A stretch of DNA of 64,000 nt from Anaeramoeba flamelloides (lineage: Eukaryota; Metamonada; Anaeramoebidae). Position 1 is the stretch's first letter, and every line of letters starts with the position of its first letter. Shown piece after piece: positions 1 to 12,200 of this stretch. Made by a program: the position numbers and the translations under genes. The stretch spans positions 7,750,001-7,814,000 of the forward strand of contig JANTQA010000057.1 of NCBI GenBank assembly GCA_027625915.1, read 5' to 3'. The notes under the pieces are model-generated. The model did not search any database, was not told where the DNA came from, and worked only from the letters and a program-made list of their open reading frames with translations.

Positions 1-1969
1 TTGAAGCAAAGTTGTTCAATTACATTTTTCATTGGGAGATAATCCTTGGATTTTAATAAAGAGAATTCTCTTGCAAAATAAAGAAAATGGATTAACAAAG
101 TGTTTAAGTGGGCTTCTGTCCCCTTTTCACGAATTAATTGAAAATGTGCATGATAAATATGACCCAATACTTGGAATAATCTTCGAATAATTGGCACACT
201 CACTTTTGATTTCCATTTTTTTGGATATTTTTTTGGATTATTTGGGAAAAGTGATTCATTATTGATTTGATTGTCAACCCATTTAAACAATCTTAAAATA
301 TAAGTTTGAGCTGACATTTTCCGTGGTTTTGATTTTTTGATATTAACCCAACAATATTACCAGTTAATCCCTATTGTTCAAAGAAAAAATTATTAATATA
401 GAGAGAGTCAAAGATATTTAACAATTGGAAAATACAAGAAAAAAAAAACAATTTTGGTTTGTAGGGGTTTAAACTACGCAATTGACCAAAAAATATAATT
501 TTGATAAAAACAAAAAACTGAAAAGAAAAAAGGAAAAAGAAAAAAGAAAAAGGGATTTAAAAAGGGTTATAAGAAGCAGTCCGTAAAAAAAAAAAAAAAA
601 AAAAAAAAAAAACAATTCTACAGATAAGAAAGAACATTCAAAATCACAACGACAATACTTTTGGCAAATTTAATTTAATTTGATAATTGATCTATTATCA
701 AATTCATTTTTGGTTTCATTGTTTAATTGCCGTAATTTCTTTTTTTTTTTTTTTGATACATTACTTTAAATCTGTGTGCATTTTTAGCTATTGTTTTTTC
801 ATTTTTTATTTTCAAATTACTTCTACTGTCACGTTCCAGTATTACATTATTCGAAAGTAATCCCTTGAACTTTTTTCTTTGCTAATTTTCTTCCCAATAT
901 AAAGAAAATTTCCTCAGTAAAAAAGTAAAATCAAATCTAAAATATTTTGTTAATTTTCAAAGTTTCTAATTTTTCAGGAATTACAAATTCCTCCCCAAAA
1001 ATAAAAATAAATTCCATTAACAAAATTGTTAGCTATTAACACTCTTGAAGAATTGTATAATTCATTTAATGTGTTTAATGCTTTTTTTTTAAACAATGAA
1101 AAAAATAAATCAAAATTTGTTACTTTACAATAACTTTTTTTTTTCATCAAAAATTAATTCTTTTTTTCATTTTTTTTTCTTGAACTTTAGAAAACAAACT
1201 TATTAAGCCGAGGCTATGTTGGAGTATTATTATTGTATAAGTATTTATTAAAAACTTTATTGATAAAACAAATCCATTAAAGCTCTGTTAATTTCCCTTG
1301 GATTTGCTCCGTACAATGCTAGTGAATTGAAACTGAAAAGGGTATTGTGAAATTACCTTTCTTTTGATTGACAAAATTTATTTTTAACAAAAAAAAAAAT
1401 GATATAATCCACATTGACTAAAAATTCAATAAAAAAATAAAAGTTAGTAAGCGCTCTCAATTCTAAAAAAACAAATTTTTTTAAAAATTTTTTTGTTCTT
1501 TTATCATTCTCAATTCTTTTTCAAAGTGTTAAAATTCTTCAATCTAAAACAGATTGTTTTCTTTCAGTACAAAATCAATTTATTTTGTTTTAATCTAATT
1601 TGTGGTTATTTTGTAACCTTCTAAATTTGACACAGTAAGGATTTTGTAACATTCTAGAGAAAAAAATAACTCATTTACGAAATAGAAAAAAAAAAAAAAA
1701 AATATCAAGATCTCAAAAACAGCCCAAGAGAGACACTTCAAAAACAAACAAAGCTCTTTTCAAAATGATAATTCATAACCATTCAAATTAGAAATTGAGT
1801 CTCACCCTTTGGTTCCTTTTTCTAAAAATCAACTCTTTTTTGATTATTTATTTTTGGAGATCTATCAGCGCCACATGTTGATTACTTTTTGATTGTTGTT
1901 TCTCATAAAAATTCTAATTTTTTTTCTATTTCAATAATTTTTTTTCACCATATATCACTCTTTCCTTAA

Positions 1970-2526
1970 GGATTACAATCCCTAAAATTTGAAAAAAGAT
2001 TATCTTATGTAGGGTACCTTGAGTTCTCGATTTGGTTCTTAGCTGATCGATCTTGTTTTTGGTATGGCTTTTAATAGTGATTGAAAATGGCAATTTTTGA
2101 TAATTTATTTTTTTTATTTCCGAAATCCGAATTGAAGAGTTTAAGATTAATAGATTGATAGGTGTTCAAGAATAACTTTTGAATTTTGGGTTGTAGAAAA
2201 GAATCTTGATTTACTTTTATGTCAATTAACCAAATGAAAAAATAAATTTTTTAAAAGCTCCCAATAAAGCCAAACTTAATTAAAATTTCAATCAACAACA
2301 TACAACATACAAAACACATTTTTTTATAACTTAAGTTACAGTCAATTAACCTTAAACTCTTCAATTCGGATTTCGGAAATAAAAAAAATAAATTGTCAAA
2401 AATTGACATTTTGAACCACTATTAGAATCCATATCAAGGACAAGATCGATCAGCTGAGAATCAAATTAACAAGTGGTAACAAATGACACCAGATAATCTT
2501 TTTTCAAATTTCAGGGATTGTAAACC
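1970..2526. mobile_element. Palindromic MITE-like element, TTAA family, copy 1
   Basis: The outer arms are inverted copies of each other, running from GGATTACAATCCC at the left to GGGATTGTAAACC at the right, and continue about 190 bp inward. Shared internal words include GATCGATCTTGT and AATTCGGATTTCGGAAAT. TTAA lies directly outside both ends (1966-1969 and 2527-2530), consistent with a TTAA target duplication as in piggyBac-type elements. A TA duplication with AA belonging to the repeat is also possible. No transposase frame is present, so it is non-autonomous. Confidence 0.75.
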
Positions 2527-2629
2527 TTAAAGAAATAACTTTGTTTTGAGATCTGGAATATTCACAACATTGAGTAAAACATACAACTCTCTGTCAAATA
2601 GTATATTTAGGATTTTGGCTTTTAAAACA

Positions 2630-2902
2630 AAAAATCTCTTACCTTAACCAAAGATTTGTCTTTCCGATGAATTTTCCTTTTAAAAGTGTTGAAAAGTGTT
2701 TGAAATAGTTTGTAAATTGTCTGAAAGCGTTTGTGAGTTTGAAAAGACTCTTAGTTTTAGAAGTCATGATAATAATGTGGTGGTCAATCCAAAAAATCTC
2801 TTAACTTAATCAAAGATTTGTCTTTACAACGCATTTTCCTTTTAAAAGTATTGAAAAGTCTTTGAAAGGTTTGTAAATTGTCTAAAAGTGTTTAAAAGAC
2901 TC
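2630..2902. repeat. Two direct repeat units, with an inverted third copy at 3868-3942
   Basis: Two units of roughly 115 bp (2630-2751 and 2790-2902) both begin AAAAAATCTCTTA and share CAAAGATTTGTCTTT and GTTTGTAAATTGTCT. Part of the unit recurs inverted at 3868-3942 (CAGACAATTTACAAACT), so the interval to about 3945 may be a degraded element with internally duplicated inverted ends. Confidence 0.5.
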
Positions 2903-2934
2903 ACACATATATAGAAATATGAAGAGATTTTTTG

Positions 2935-3160
2935 GAATGCTTGAATTGTTTTGCTTCATTTTTCATTTTGACAATTTTTTGCCATTCCTTTGAATGAAAA
3001 AAGTCTTTTAAATTTAAATGTACTATACTTTGTAAAATTAGTTGGTATTCAAAACACTCTTTGCCAATAACTATTTTCAAAGTTGAAGTTAATCAATTTT
3101 ACAAAAAGTGAATTTAAACGAAAATACAAAACTTTTTTGAATAAATCACAAAAGATTAGT
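2935..3160. repeat. Interspersed repeat with other copies at 9835-10000, 20190-20420, 31215-31330 and 43885-44130
   Basis: Copies share ATAAATGTTTGAAATTTTT or close variants, a TTCATTTTTCATTTT block, TTTGTAAAATTAGTTG and, in the fuller copies, an ACTGATAAATTCTAA block with ATCAAACAGTC at the far end. Divergence between copies is high. I see no coding frame, so this is an old non-autonomous element of unknown class. Confidence 0.45.
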
Positions 3161-4712
3161 TTTCAAAAAATGTTAACCTATTTGAAAATCGAACGTTAAG
3201 GCTGAAACAAGACAAGAATAAACAAAGTTGCAAGTTTCATGATGACGAGTGGTACCCAAAGTTTAAGAAAAAACAAAACTGATCCAAGTTCCAATTTAAT
3301 TCTATAAAAATACAATGAATGTTGTGATACTCCGTTTGATTTTTTAAGGATAAGATCACAAATGAATTTTTAAATAACAAAAAAAAATAAGAGTGGATAA
3401 AATTAAATCATACCTGCATTCATTATGGGGCATCTTTTTTTTTTACAACTTCCCTTAACAATCCCAAAAAATAAGGATAATTTATTCCGAAAGTCAATAA
3501 TATGGTGTGCGATCCATTCATTCTCATTACCATTTTCTGGTAATTGAACAGCTTGTTCTAAATCACACCCGCCAAGTGTTTAGCGTTTCTCAAAAGTCTA
3601 TTGTTGGGAGACTGTAGCCTTTGTGATTTTTTTTTCGCAAAAACTGTTTTTGTACGGTGACGACTATTATAATATTGGGTAATTTAATATATAAATAAAA
3701 ATATTAAAGTTACATAATCAGGGGTTTTGTTTTTAAAGGGTTGATGATATTCAAAAAGTTTTTAAACAAAAATTTTTACAAAAATCTTTGCATTTTTAAT
3801 AAATGTAAAAAAATAAACTCAATTGACTTATTTAATACTCAAAATAATCACACTACTCTAGAAAAAACTCAAGTCTTTTCAAAGTCCAAAACGCTTTCAG
3901 ACAATTTACAAACTATTTCAAAGACTTACCAACACTTTATAGGTAAAGTTGATTTTTATATGGTGGTTTTTTGTCCTATCACTTTATCATTTTGTCAGTT
4001 TTGGTTTAAGAGCCAAAACAGATTATTATTTCAATGAGAATTTTTTTTCAATAAACAGATCTACATTCAAAAAAATACAATAATTTTTTTATAAAGGGGG
4101 GTAAAAGCTTAGCAAATTTTATTTTAATTTCTTATTTTCTCAAGTCAATCAAGATAAAATATTTAAACAATATTTTTCTCTCAATGAAACTGATTTATAC
4201 TCTACAAATTATTTCAATTAAAACAATTAAATAAAAAAAGATACTCTCGATAAATTTTTTCCTCTTTGAAAATTAAAAGAACAGGAAATATTTTTCGATA
4301 TTACTTTCTTTTCTGAGAGAAATTTAAATAATATAACTGAAACACAAAAACAAAAGTGCTTGATCTTAATTTCTTAAAATAATTTGATCAGAAACTCCTA
4401 AATTACTTACAATTAAAAAAAATCTAAATTATCAAAAGAATGAAAAGAGTTTTTAAACTATCAGGAACCAAAATCTGTTAAAGATTGTCTCATGGAGAAG
4501 TTACACTTTTAAGGACTTTTATTCCTTAAGAACATCGATCAAACATTTAGATATTTGGAGTAATAAATAATGCATTATTTTGTAAAGGTATCAATAAGTC
4601 ATTTTTGACAGATCTATTTTTTGAGATAAGGCAGAAAAACCAGAATAATTCGAACTGATAAAAATTCAAAATCTTAGGTTTATTAATGAGTTTATAATAA
4701 ATTAAACATCAT

Positions 4713-6083
4713 TTCAAAAAGTGTGACTCACCTAAAAAAATTAATTGAAAAAAAAATATATATATCCTTTTTTATTCAAGAACAACTAATAATTAAATCT
4801 GATTTTTAATTCACTTTTAAATCATTCTCATTTTTTTTTTATTGTTTAAGGGAGGGAAATAGTTTCCACTTAAACCCTAATTTCTAAAACTTTCTTTAGA
4901 AATTTTAATAAAGAGTTATAATTTTCTATATTATTAACTAATGATAAAATAAATAATAAGTCTTTATTTCAAATAATATCAAGAATATTATTCTTTAATT
5001 GCTTATTATTTTTTTTTATTTATGTTAATTCCTTAATCCAAATTTTTCGATTTTTTTCATAGAATAGGCATTTCCACAGAACAAAAATATGATATTTTAA
5101 AAATTAAGAAAAATAAAACCAAAAACTTGTAAAAAATGATTCACAATTGTTGAAATGAGCATTACTAATTTTTTTATTAGTGAACTTTCACTGAAAAAAA
5201 GTTATCAACAAGAAGTTTTACTCATAATTCAATTCATTTTAAAAGACATTAAATCATTCCAATTTTCTTAGTGATTATATTTCTTTTGGAAGATCTTGTT
5301 TTTTTCCACAGGATCTTTTGCAAAAAAAAAAAAAAGAAAAATTATTAAATTTCAAATTTGGTAAAATTTCAAAATAGGTCAAATTTTTATTTTTTTTCAA
5401 AATAGTCAATTCCATTGAAATATATATTCTATGTGTATTTAAAGACCCCTTTACGGGTAGGTTAAGGTATGTTATAGTTTGATAGAATAGGCATGGGAAG
5501 TTTGTATGGCATGTTAGACAATTTTGACAAGAATTTTGAAAAAAAAAAATAATTAAGAGATTAATTATACTCTTGCAACTTGTATTAAAAGGGGAAAAGA
5601 TTTTCCACTTAAATTTTGATCTTAAAATTGTGTTTCGAACAAATATTTTAAAAATATTTAGTATTGATGATTTCAAGATTTTGAATTTTCTGCGGTTTAA
5701 GTAATAAAATACTACTAATCGAGTAAATAATCTTTTACATTTTTCCTCACATAATTTTAAAAAAATAGAAAAACTTTGATATCAATAATAATAAACAAGA
5801 AACTCTTCAAAAATAGGAAAAACTCTAATTTAATCAGATTTGAAATTTGACCAAATTTTAAATTTAATCATATACCCAAAAAAATATATCAAAAAAAAAA
5901 AAAAATTGGAAAGAAAGAAAAAAAAGCAAAAGAATAATCGGAAGAAAAACAATAATTTATCAAAATTAGAAAGAATAATTTTAATCCAAAAATTTGAAAA
6001 AAATTTTTTTTGATAAAAATACTGAAATAAACCATCAAAACAACCCCCATTAACATTATAAAATGAGTCAAAATTTTTGAAAT
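4713..6083. mobile_element. GACTCA-ended DNA element, copy 1, enlarged by insertions
   Basis: The left end reads CAAAAAGTGTGACTCACC and the right end TGAGTCAAAATTTTTG, an imperfect inverted pair. Internal blocks match 44850-45405 (inverted) and 53870-54404, for example CTGAACTTTCACTGAAAAAA and AAAATTTCTTAGTGATT variants. A LINE 3' tail (4850-5095) sits inside it, and 5330-5700 carries further sequence absent from the other copies. No transposase is visible. Confidence 0.6.
4850..5095 (-). mobile_element. LINE 3' end fragment, copy A
   Basis: Read on the minus strand, a short decayed stretch gives KCLFYEKNRKIWIKELT, matching NCPVYENNRKIRIFELKK in the fragment at 34730-35160. The tail includes FLKKVLEIRV and ends near a T-run (an A tail on the coding strand). 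This is the C-terminal end of a non-LTR reverse transcriptase polyprotein, 5'-truncated and degenerate. Confidence 0.55.
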
Positions 6084-6796
6084 CTAGTTTAGTTCATTTC
6101 TTAAACAGATTGGATTATAAATTTTTCAAATATTAATAATTAAAAATGAAGCACAGAAGAGTATAAATAAAGATTAAATCATTGAAAATTCCACTAAATA
6201 TTAATCAATTATCATTCCTAATATTTGGCTCTGGAATTTTGATAATGATTCATTAAAAATTTTTTTGGTAGAAATTTAACTTTTTATTTGTTATAGCTAG
6301 ACATTTAATCTATTAGTCTACATCATAAAAAAATATATTAGTGTTTTATTGTCAAAGTTTCAAGAGAATGATATATCACATAGGAAGAAAAATATCCCAA
6401 AAGTTCATTTTTTCCTAATATTCTTTTCCCTTTTTTACTTGTATACAAGTTTTGGCAAAATATATTATTTTTTCCTTCTTAGAAGTTACTGGATAAATAT
6501 TTACTAGAATTACTTAAACTACCAAACGATGATAAAAACACCCAATAATTAGAGTATTAATTACAAATGTCATCCTTAACTCAAAATAATTTTACAAAAT
6601 TTTTAGTTTAGTTCAAATTTTTTTAATCCGGGATAAGAATAATTTATAAAATAAATCTAAATAAAGAATTTTTCAAAGTTCAAAAAGGTTTAAAAACTTT
6701 ATTAACATTTAAACCAATCAAAAAGATTTTCAAAATTAAGTTTAAAATTTTTAAAATGAAAATTGAGTAAAAATACAAAAAATGAGCATAATGGCA

Positions 6797-7284
6797 GTGA
6801 AAAAAAATACATGAAATGAAGAAAATCCTGCCACTATTTTTAATTGTGAATTTTAGGAAATTTGTTAATTAATTGAAAATATTTAAAATCAAATCCTTTT
6901 TATAACTTGCCTATTGTTTTCTTAGATAAGTAATAAACCCTCCAAAAGTTGATTAAAGTCGGATGTATATAGAATACTCAAGTAATTGATTTGATAGCAA
7001 AAGTCGATCAACCTATTTAAAAAAAACAAACAGAGTTTTATCCAAGTATGCTATGAATTTGGAAAATGATATTATTTATTCTTGTTTTTTGATTGATTGG
7101 AGAGTATTTTGAACAAGTTTAATTTAATTAATCATCATTCTAATAAGTGAGTGAGGTATAATTTCAAAAATTTGATTCTAAAGAAAATTATTTAATTTCA
7201 AATCCAAAAAATAACATAACAATTTTCCTAAAATTCACTTTTAAAAATAGTGGCAGGATTTTTTTCAGGATATGTATTTTTTCA
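6797..7284. mobile_element. Palindromic MITE-like element with about 70-bp inverted ends
   Basis: Left end GTGAAAAAAAATACAT with AATCCTGCCACTATTTTTAA, mirrored at the right by TTAAAAATAGTGGCAGGATT and GTATTTTTTCAC. The interior matches 39765-40180, sharing AAATCAAATCCTTTTTATAA and TTAATCATCATTCTAATAAG-like blocks. A short palindrome with the same end motif is at 16985-17212. No coding frame. Confidence 0.6.
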
Positions 7285-7600
7285 CTAATATATATTAAGT
7301 TATGTTTCTTTAAATAAAAAACTTTTTTACTTTCTCTTTTTACACCATTTTTAAAAAAATACTCTGGTATCTACCAGATTAATGAAAGGAATACAACAGA
7401 AGAAACACAGTAACCATAATTATATAGCAAAAATGAATTAGGAAAAGGTATTTATAATTCGAAATCAATATTGAAATAAGTGTTGTTAATAGATTATCCT
7501 CGTCATAGATTGGGATATAATTAAAGTATTTTGAAAATTTGGTGTTCATGATATTAGTGTTGTATGGTTCACATGGCTCTAAAAAAACTTATTATAAATA

Positions 7601-8127
7601 TTATTGTAAACTAAAATTCAAAATAAATGGCCCACCTTATATTTCAATTTTGAATTGCTTTTGTATCGTTTTGAAGTTTTTCCTCTCACAATGAAAAGTT
7701 TGCAAATAAATCATTTTTTCTCTTTTTTATTTTTTCAAAAGTGTTTTGTTAAAATGGAAAATGAAAATGAAAAATTTGAAAGAAGTAACAGATGAATTAA
7801 TGGAAAAATTGGTTTCAAATATGACAAAGAGATTAGATTTAGTTATTCAAAGGGAAGGGGAATCGATAAATGGGTTTTATTAATTTTTAAAAAAATTTTT
7901 TTTCATGTAATGCTTCATTCAAAATAAATGGCCCAATTTTTTTTAAAATTTTTTTTTAACTTTTTTTAAACTATTTTTTGAAGAAAGACAAAGACCCTGA
8001 GTAGTGAACCAAATACTAAAATAAAAATTTTGATATTATAATAGATAACTACAAGTATTAAAAATATTTTTTCTTTAAATTTTGATTTTTGATGGGCCAA
8101 TGATTTTGAATGATAGTTTACAATAAA
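7601..8127. mobile_element. Small MITE (about 7912-8127) with an extra copy of its end at 7601-7634
   Basis: The end motif TTCAAAATAAATGGCCCA occurs at about 7617 and again at about 7917, and inverted as TGGGCCAATGATTTTGAA near 8093-8110. The 7912-8127 part aligns along its length with 22251-22456, including TTATAATAGATAAC and AAAAATATTTTTT. The additional upstream end suggests a nested or tandem insertion. Confidence 0.55.
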
Positions 8128-9204
8128 TTATTACATTTTTTTACTATTATATGACAATTTTAAAATTTTATCTTTTGTTTTTTTTTTTTTTTTTTCATTC
8201 ATTTTCCGAATCTAAAAATAGAAACTCAAATAATAGTATACTCAGTATTTTATAATTCAGATTGTGAACTTCCCTAAGTAACTATTTTTTTGATTTTTTT
8301 TCATTTCAAAAGATTAACCCAATAATCATCAGTATAAAAAGCACAAGAACTGATTAGTTTTGTTTCCTTTTTTTCCAAGTTAATTGGAATATCAATGTAT
8401 TTTCAATATTCGTAGAAATTATTTGTCAAAAGAATGTATTGATTAATTCTACATTTTTTTTTTTAAAAATTATTTAATTTTTGAGCAACTAACCTAAATT
8501 CCGTGACAAATTTCTGAAAGATATTTTACAACTTTGGAAGTCTGATTATTGATGATTCAATATTTTAAATTTCTGTCTAAATACAGATTTTTTTCTGAAA
8601 TTGTTGGGTTTTTTACTAATACAAGAATTATTTTTAATTGATCGAGATCAATAAATATTTCTACTTGATTAATCGATTTTTTAGAGGTATTTGAACCTCT
8701 ATTCACTCTGGTGATTTATATCCGATAACGATATACTGTAATCTGAAACTTCTCCTTGGTAGGCACTCATCCCTTCAAAAACAGTAAAGTTAAAAAGAAT
8801 TTGTCGAAAAAAATCTACTTAATTTAAATAAAAGAGTTATGAAAAATCTCTTAACGGTAACACTTTGGAATTATTTTTTAAATCAGGAAATTAGATTTAT
8901 TTTGGATATTTCTGAAAGCGATATGTCAAAAAGGAAATTTTTATTTTTTGTAATTTGTAAAATTATTCCAAATGACTTTATATAGTAAGAACTTTTTTTA
9001 TATGCTCACTTCTTTGTGACTCTTCACACTTGGAATATTTTATACTTAATTTGTTCTTAATTTTGAAAATTAAATCACATCATCTCTGAATAGAAATTGT
9101 AAGTCGTTTCTATTTTTTTTTTGAAACAAAAGTTTAGTTTGAAGAGCGCATTTTAAAAACAGCTTTGTTTGTTTTCTTGCTTGATCTTTTATTTATAATT
9201 TTAG

Positions 9205-12200
9205 GCTGTTGTTGGTGGTGGTGGTGTTGGGAAATCATGTCTTACAATTCGCTTCTTAAGAAACATGTTTGTTGAAAATTATGGTTTGTTTTTCTTTCTC
9301 TCATTTTCTTTTGATGCATAAACTAAAATTTAAATTACTAAAATCAATGAAAATTTTTTTTTATTTATTTGTTTTGATTTAACCTTATTTAGATCCAACC
9401 ACTGAGGAATCATACCGAAAAGATCTTCTTCTAGACGATCAAGCAATTACGCTTGAAATTCTTGATACAGCTGGACAAGAAGAATATAAAATTATCAGAG
9501 ATAGGGTAAGTTAAACAAAAATTTCAAAATTTTTGTGTTCGATTTATCTTCTAAATATTTTGATATTTTTTTTTATTGAAACACACCTGTTGTATTAAAC
9601 ACATCACAAATTCAATATAAACCATTTTCCAAAAATTACAAGCCTTTTCCGAGTTTTCATTTTTTTTACAATCCAACTCTAAAACACTCTTGGTTTTGGA
9701 AATAAAAATATTCAAGAATTTCGAATATGAGTGTTCTTTTAAAAAAGTCTAGAATACCAGTTGTAAAAAGTTCGGTTAAAACTACCACAAAGAAAGAAAC
9801 AAATAATTTGAGTACACTTTTTCAAACTTTTATTGATAGATTCACATAAATGTTTGAAAATTTTTGCTTCATTTTTCATTTTGGAATTTTATAAGATTTT
9901 GAAAAGAAACACAAAACAATCTCTGGAATCTCTAATTGTGCCATGTACTCTTTTTTTATGATCTATACTGTGTAAAATTAGAATCCAACAGTGATCAAAA
10001 ATTATGAGTGCCCAATTACCATAATCCGATCTTCAAAATATAATCCGTGATTTTTTTTCTTCTTGTTACAATGGAACATTCAAGTTACTGTACAGTAGTA
10101 TACTTAAGTTCAACTCAATTTTGAATGTCAACATCTGGATATTTTTAGTAAAATTTTAATTTAGGAATGAAATTTGTTGAAAATTCTTCGTAATATTCTC
10201 AATTTTGATCGAACTTTTTTGATTGGTTTTACAGATATAAACTATTTTTCAAACAAAAGGGAACACCTCCCAAATCGTCAATACCATCAAATTTGATTGT
10301 TAATAAGATAATTACTTATTGGTGAAATTTCTTTTAATCATTCATTTTTTCATTTTTTGCTTTTTTTATTTTTGGATATTGAACAGTTGGAAAATGAAAA
10401 AGCAAGATCAGAAGAAACCAATTTGGAAATAATCTACCTGTGTATAAACGGAAACAGTTTATGTTTGATTTTGAATGAGCTAGAAATAGGAAATAAGAAA
10501 GACCATTATTGGATTGATGGATGGAACAAAGAAAAGAGAAATAAAGAAAAAACATTCCAACAAAATACCAGATGAATTGGGGCTTGATCTTGAAAATGAG
10601 ACTTTAAAGTACAAAAGTTTGATGTGTAAAGAATTATCAATAAAAATTTGAGAACTTTTTCTCAATTCACCTTGTTCAAAGGTTTTTATTGGGTTTATAA
10701 TTTTTTTCATGACAATTTACAAAACGAGATTTCTCATTTCAAATAAAAGGGCACACAAATTTTTAAAATATTGAATTTTAATTTTTATTGTTTTGTTTTA
10801 ATGAGTTGTAAAGAATCAGTTGGGTGTTTTTTTATGTTTTAAAGTGTTTCTTAGATTTTAGAATGATACTACAATTAATTTGATTCATTTATGAATAATT
10901 CTTGAAATTTTTTGTGCCCTTTTTATTTGAAAAAGAGTTTAAAATTTTATCAAAAAAATTTGCTATATTATTTGAGATAAATATTCCAATTTGATCCTTT
11001 ATTGTTCGGATTTCTTTTTAAAAAATAGAACTTTAAAAAATCAATACCATATTTACTCAGGGTTTATTGCCAGTTTCTTTTATTGGTTAACGTATAGGTC
11101 TTCTATAACAAAAAAAAACACGCTTTTTATTTGGAAACACCATAACTCGTAAAATTATTTCAAAAAAAAAATCTCTAAATTTTGTATTTTTGAAATACAC
11201 TCACATAATAAACACTATTATACATAACAACTTTGAAAAAGGTTTACAACTTGATTAGATATTAATGGGAATTGAAAAAAAAAATGAAAATTTTCAGTAA
11301 TATTTTTTTTCATTTTTAATTCTAAAATATTTAAAATTTTTATTTGACTTAGCGGAGAGATTATTATAATCTATGTTTTTTAATATTCCTAAAAAGAATT
11401 TTATTTTTTCAATTTTAAAATAAAATCAAAGATTTCTTTCAAAAGATATCGTTAAATTAAATTGAAAAACTGTTTTTTTTCGCTGTTTTACGGAATATTT
11501 TTTATCATTTTAATTTTTTCCATCTTTGAGTGTATATATATTCCCCAATTTTTTTCTGCAATTTTTTTTCACATTTATTCTTTTTTCTTTCTTTATGTTC
11601 AATCTAAAGTTCCTCAGTTGTAACTTATTTCAATAAAAAAATACCCCAAAAATATTTGTTTTTTTCAAAAGTTCGGAATTTTGAAAAAGGGGGTATTCAA
11701 ATCTTAATGAGTTTAATTACTAATCCCTTAATTACATAAAAGTATGATAACTTTTAAAAAAATAATTTATTAAAGATGTATAACTGAAATCCAATAGGCA
11801 GTTTTGGCTAACTTTAATTTTCAGAATTTATTTTTTCAATGTAGTGATGGATTAAACTTTTCGACACGCATTATTTTGACAACAGTAATTTTCTATTTTT
11901 ATTCAATAATACTGTCTGGATTTGAGGTAAAGTAGTGAAAAAAATATGTCATTCAATAAGAACCATTTGAAAACATAAATTATTCAAGAAAATTCAAAAT
12001 TTTTCAAATTCTTGATTTGAATTACTTTAAACCTTTTGTATTTTTTTGCATTTTATGTAAAGAAATCATTTTTTTTTTCAGATCTCAAAACTTTTCGAAA
12101 ATTTCAAACAAATTGCATTCGAAATTAAAATCAGTTTTGTTTACCTCACGCCACATTGTATTCAAGTGCATTGATATTCTTATCCCAAAATCCAAGGTAC

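Larger units (their letters stand above)
371..3413 (-). other. Long intron of the MOB gene, filled with repeats
   Basis: This 3043-nt interval lies between the two MOB exons. It holds a TTAA-flanked palindromic element (1970-2526), two direct repeat units (2630-2751 and 2790-2902), part of a repeat also seen at 43885-44130, and long A and T runs (for example about 28 A from 583). A 24-codon coding-like segment at 1257-1333 on the minus strand has no assigned gene. Confidence 0.6.
1..3650 (-). pseudogene. MOB kinase-activator family gene, decayed, C-terminal end beyond the window
   Basis: Two minus-strand exons match the MOB fold, best the MOB3/MOB1 group. The N-terminal exon (about 3650 down to 3414) reads LEQAVQLPENGNENEWIAHH, then a C-x4-C pair (SCKKKRCP) and ends at MNAG before a GTATG donor. 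The second exon starts at 370 after a TAG acceptor and contains KWVDNQINNESLFP, HIYHAHF and EAHLNT. The four MOB zinc ligands (two Cys, two His) are kept and the splice phase (1+2) agrees. Two defects are visible. A TAA lies in frame at 357-359, where family members have Glu (YEY). A frameshift lies near 3578-3583 between LLRNAK and TLGGCDLEQ. MOB proteins bind and activate NDR/LATS kinases in Hippo and mitotic-exit pathways. The 3.0 kb intron holds mobile-element repeats. It is probably a dying paralogue, though assembly errors could mimic this. Confidence 0.72.
3651..9204. other. Gene-poor interval between the divergent MOB and Ras genes
   Basis: No convincing host gene is seen. The interval holds a GACTCA-ended element with a nested LINE tail (4713-6083), a palindromic element (6797-7284), a small MITE and an extra copy of its end (7601-8127), and simple AT-rich DNA. 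The missing first Ras exon should lie within the last kilobase or so, but I could not identify it. Confidence 0.5.

Noticed and set aside
5275-5676. 133-codon Cys-containing minus-strand frame as a gene
   Set aside because: It lies within an enlarged repeat copy, has no clear ATG context or family match, and contains Phe and Lys runs; at most it is a LINE-related relic.
5889-6071. Similar short frames starting MTHFIMLMGVV here and at 44862-45044 as a conserved small protein family
   Set aside because: Both lie at the same end of a GACTCA-ended repeat; the similarity is that of the element DNA and the C-terminal parts are low-complexity Phe runs.
10334-10710. Overlapping frames on both strands as genes inside the Ras intron
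   Set aside because: They overlap each other, lack domains and lie between two exons that splice in phase.
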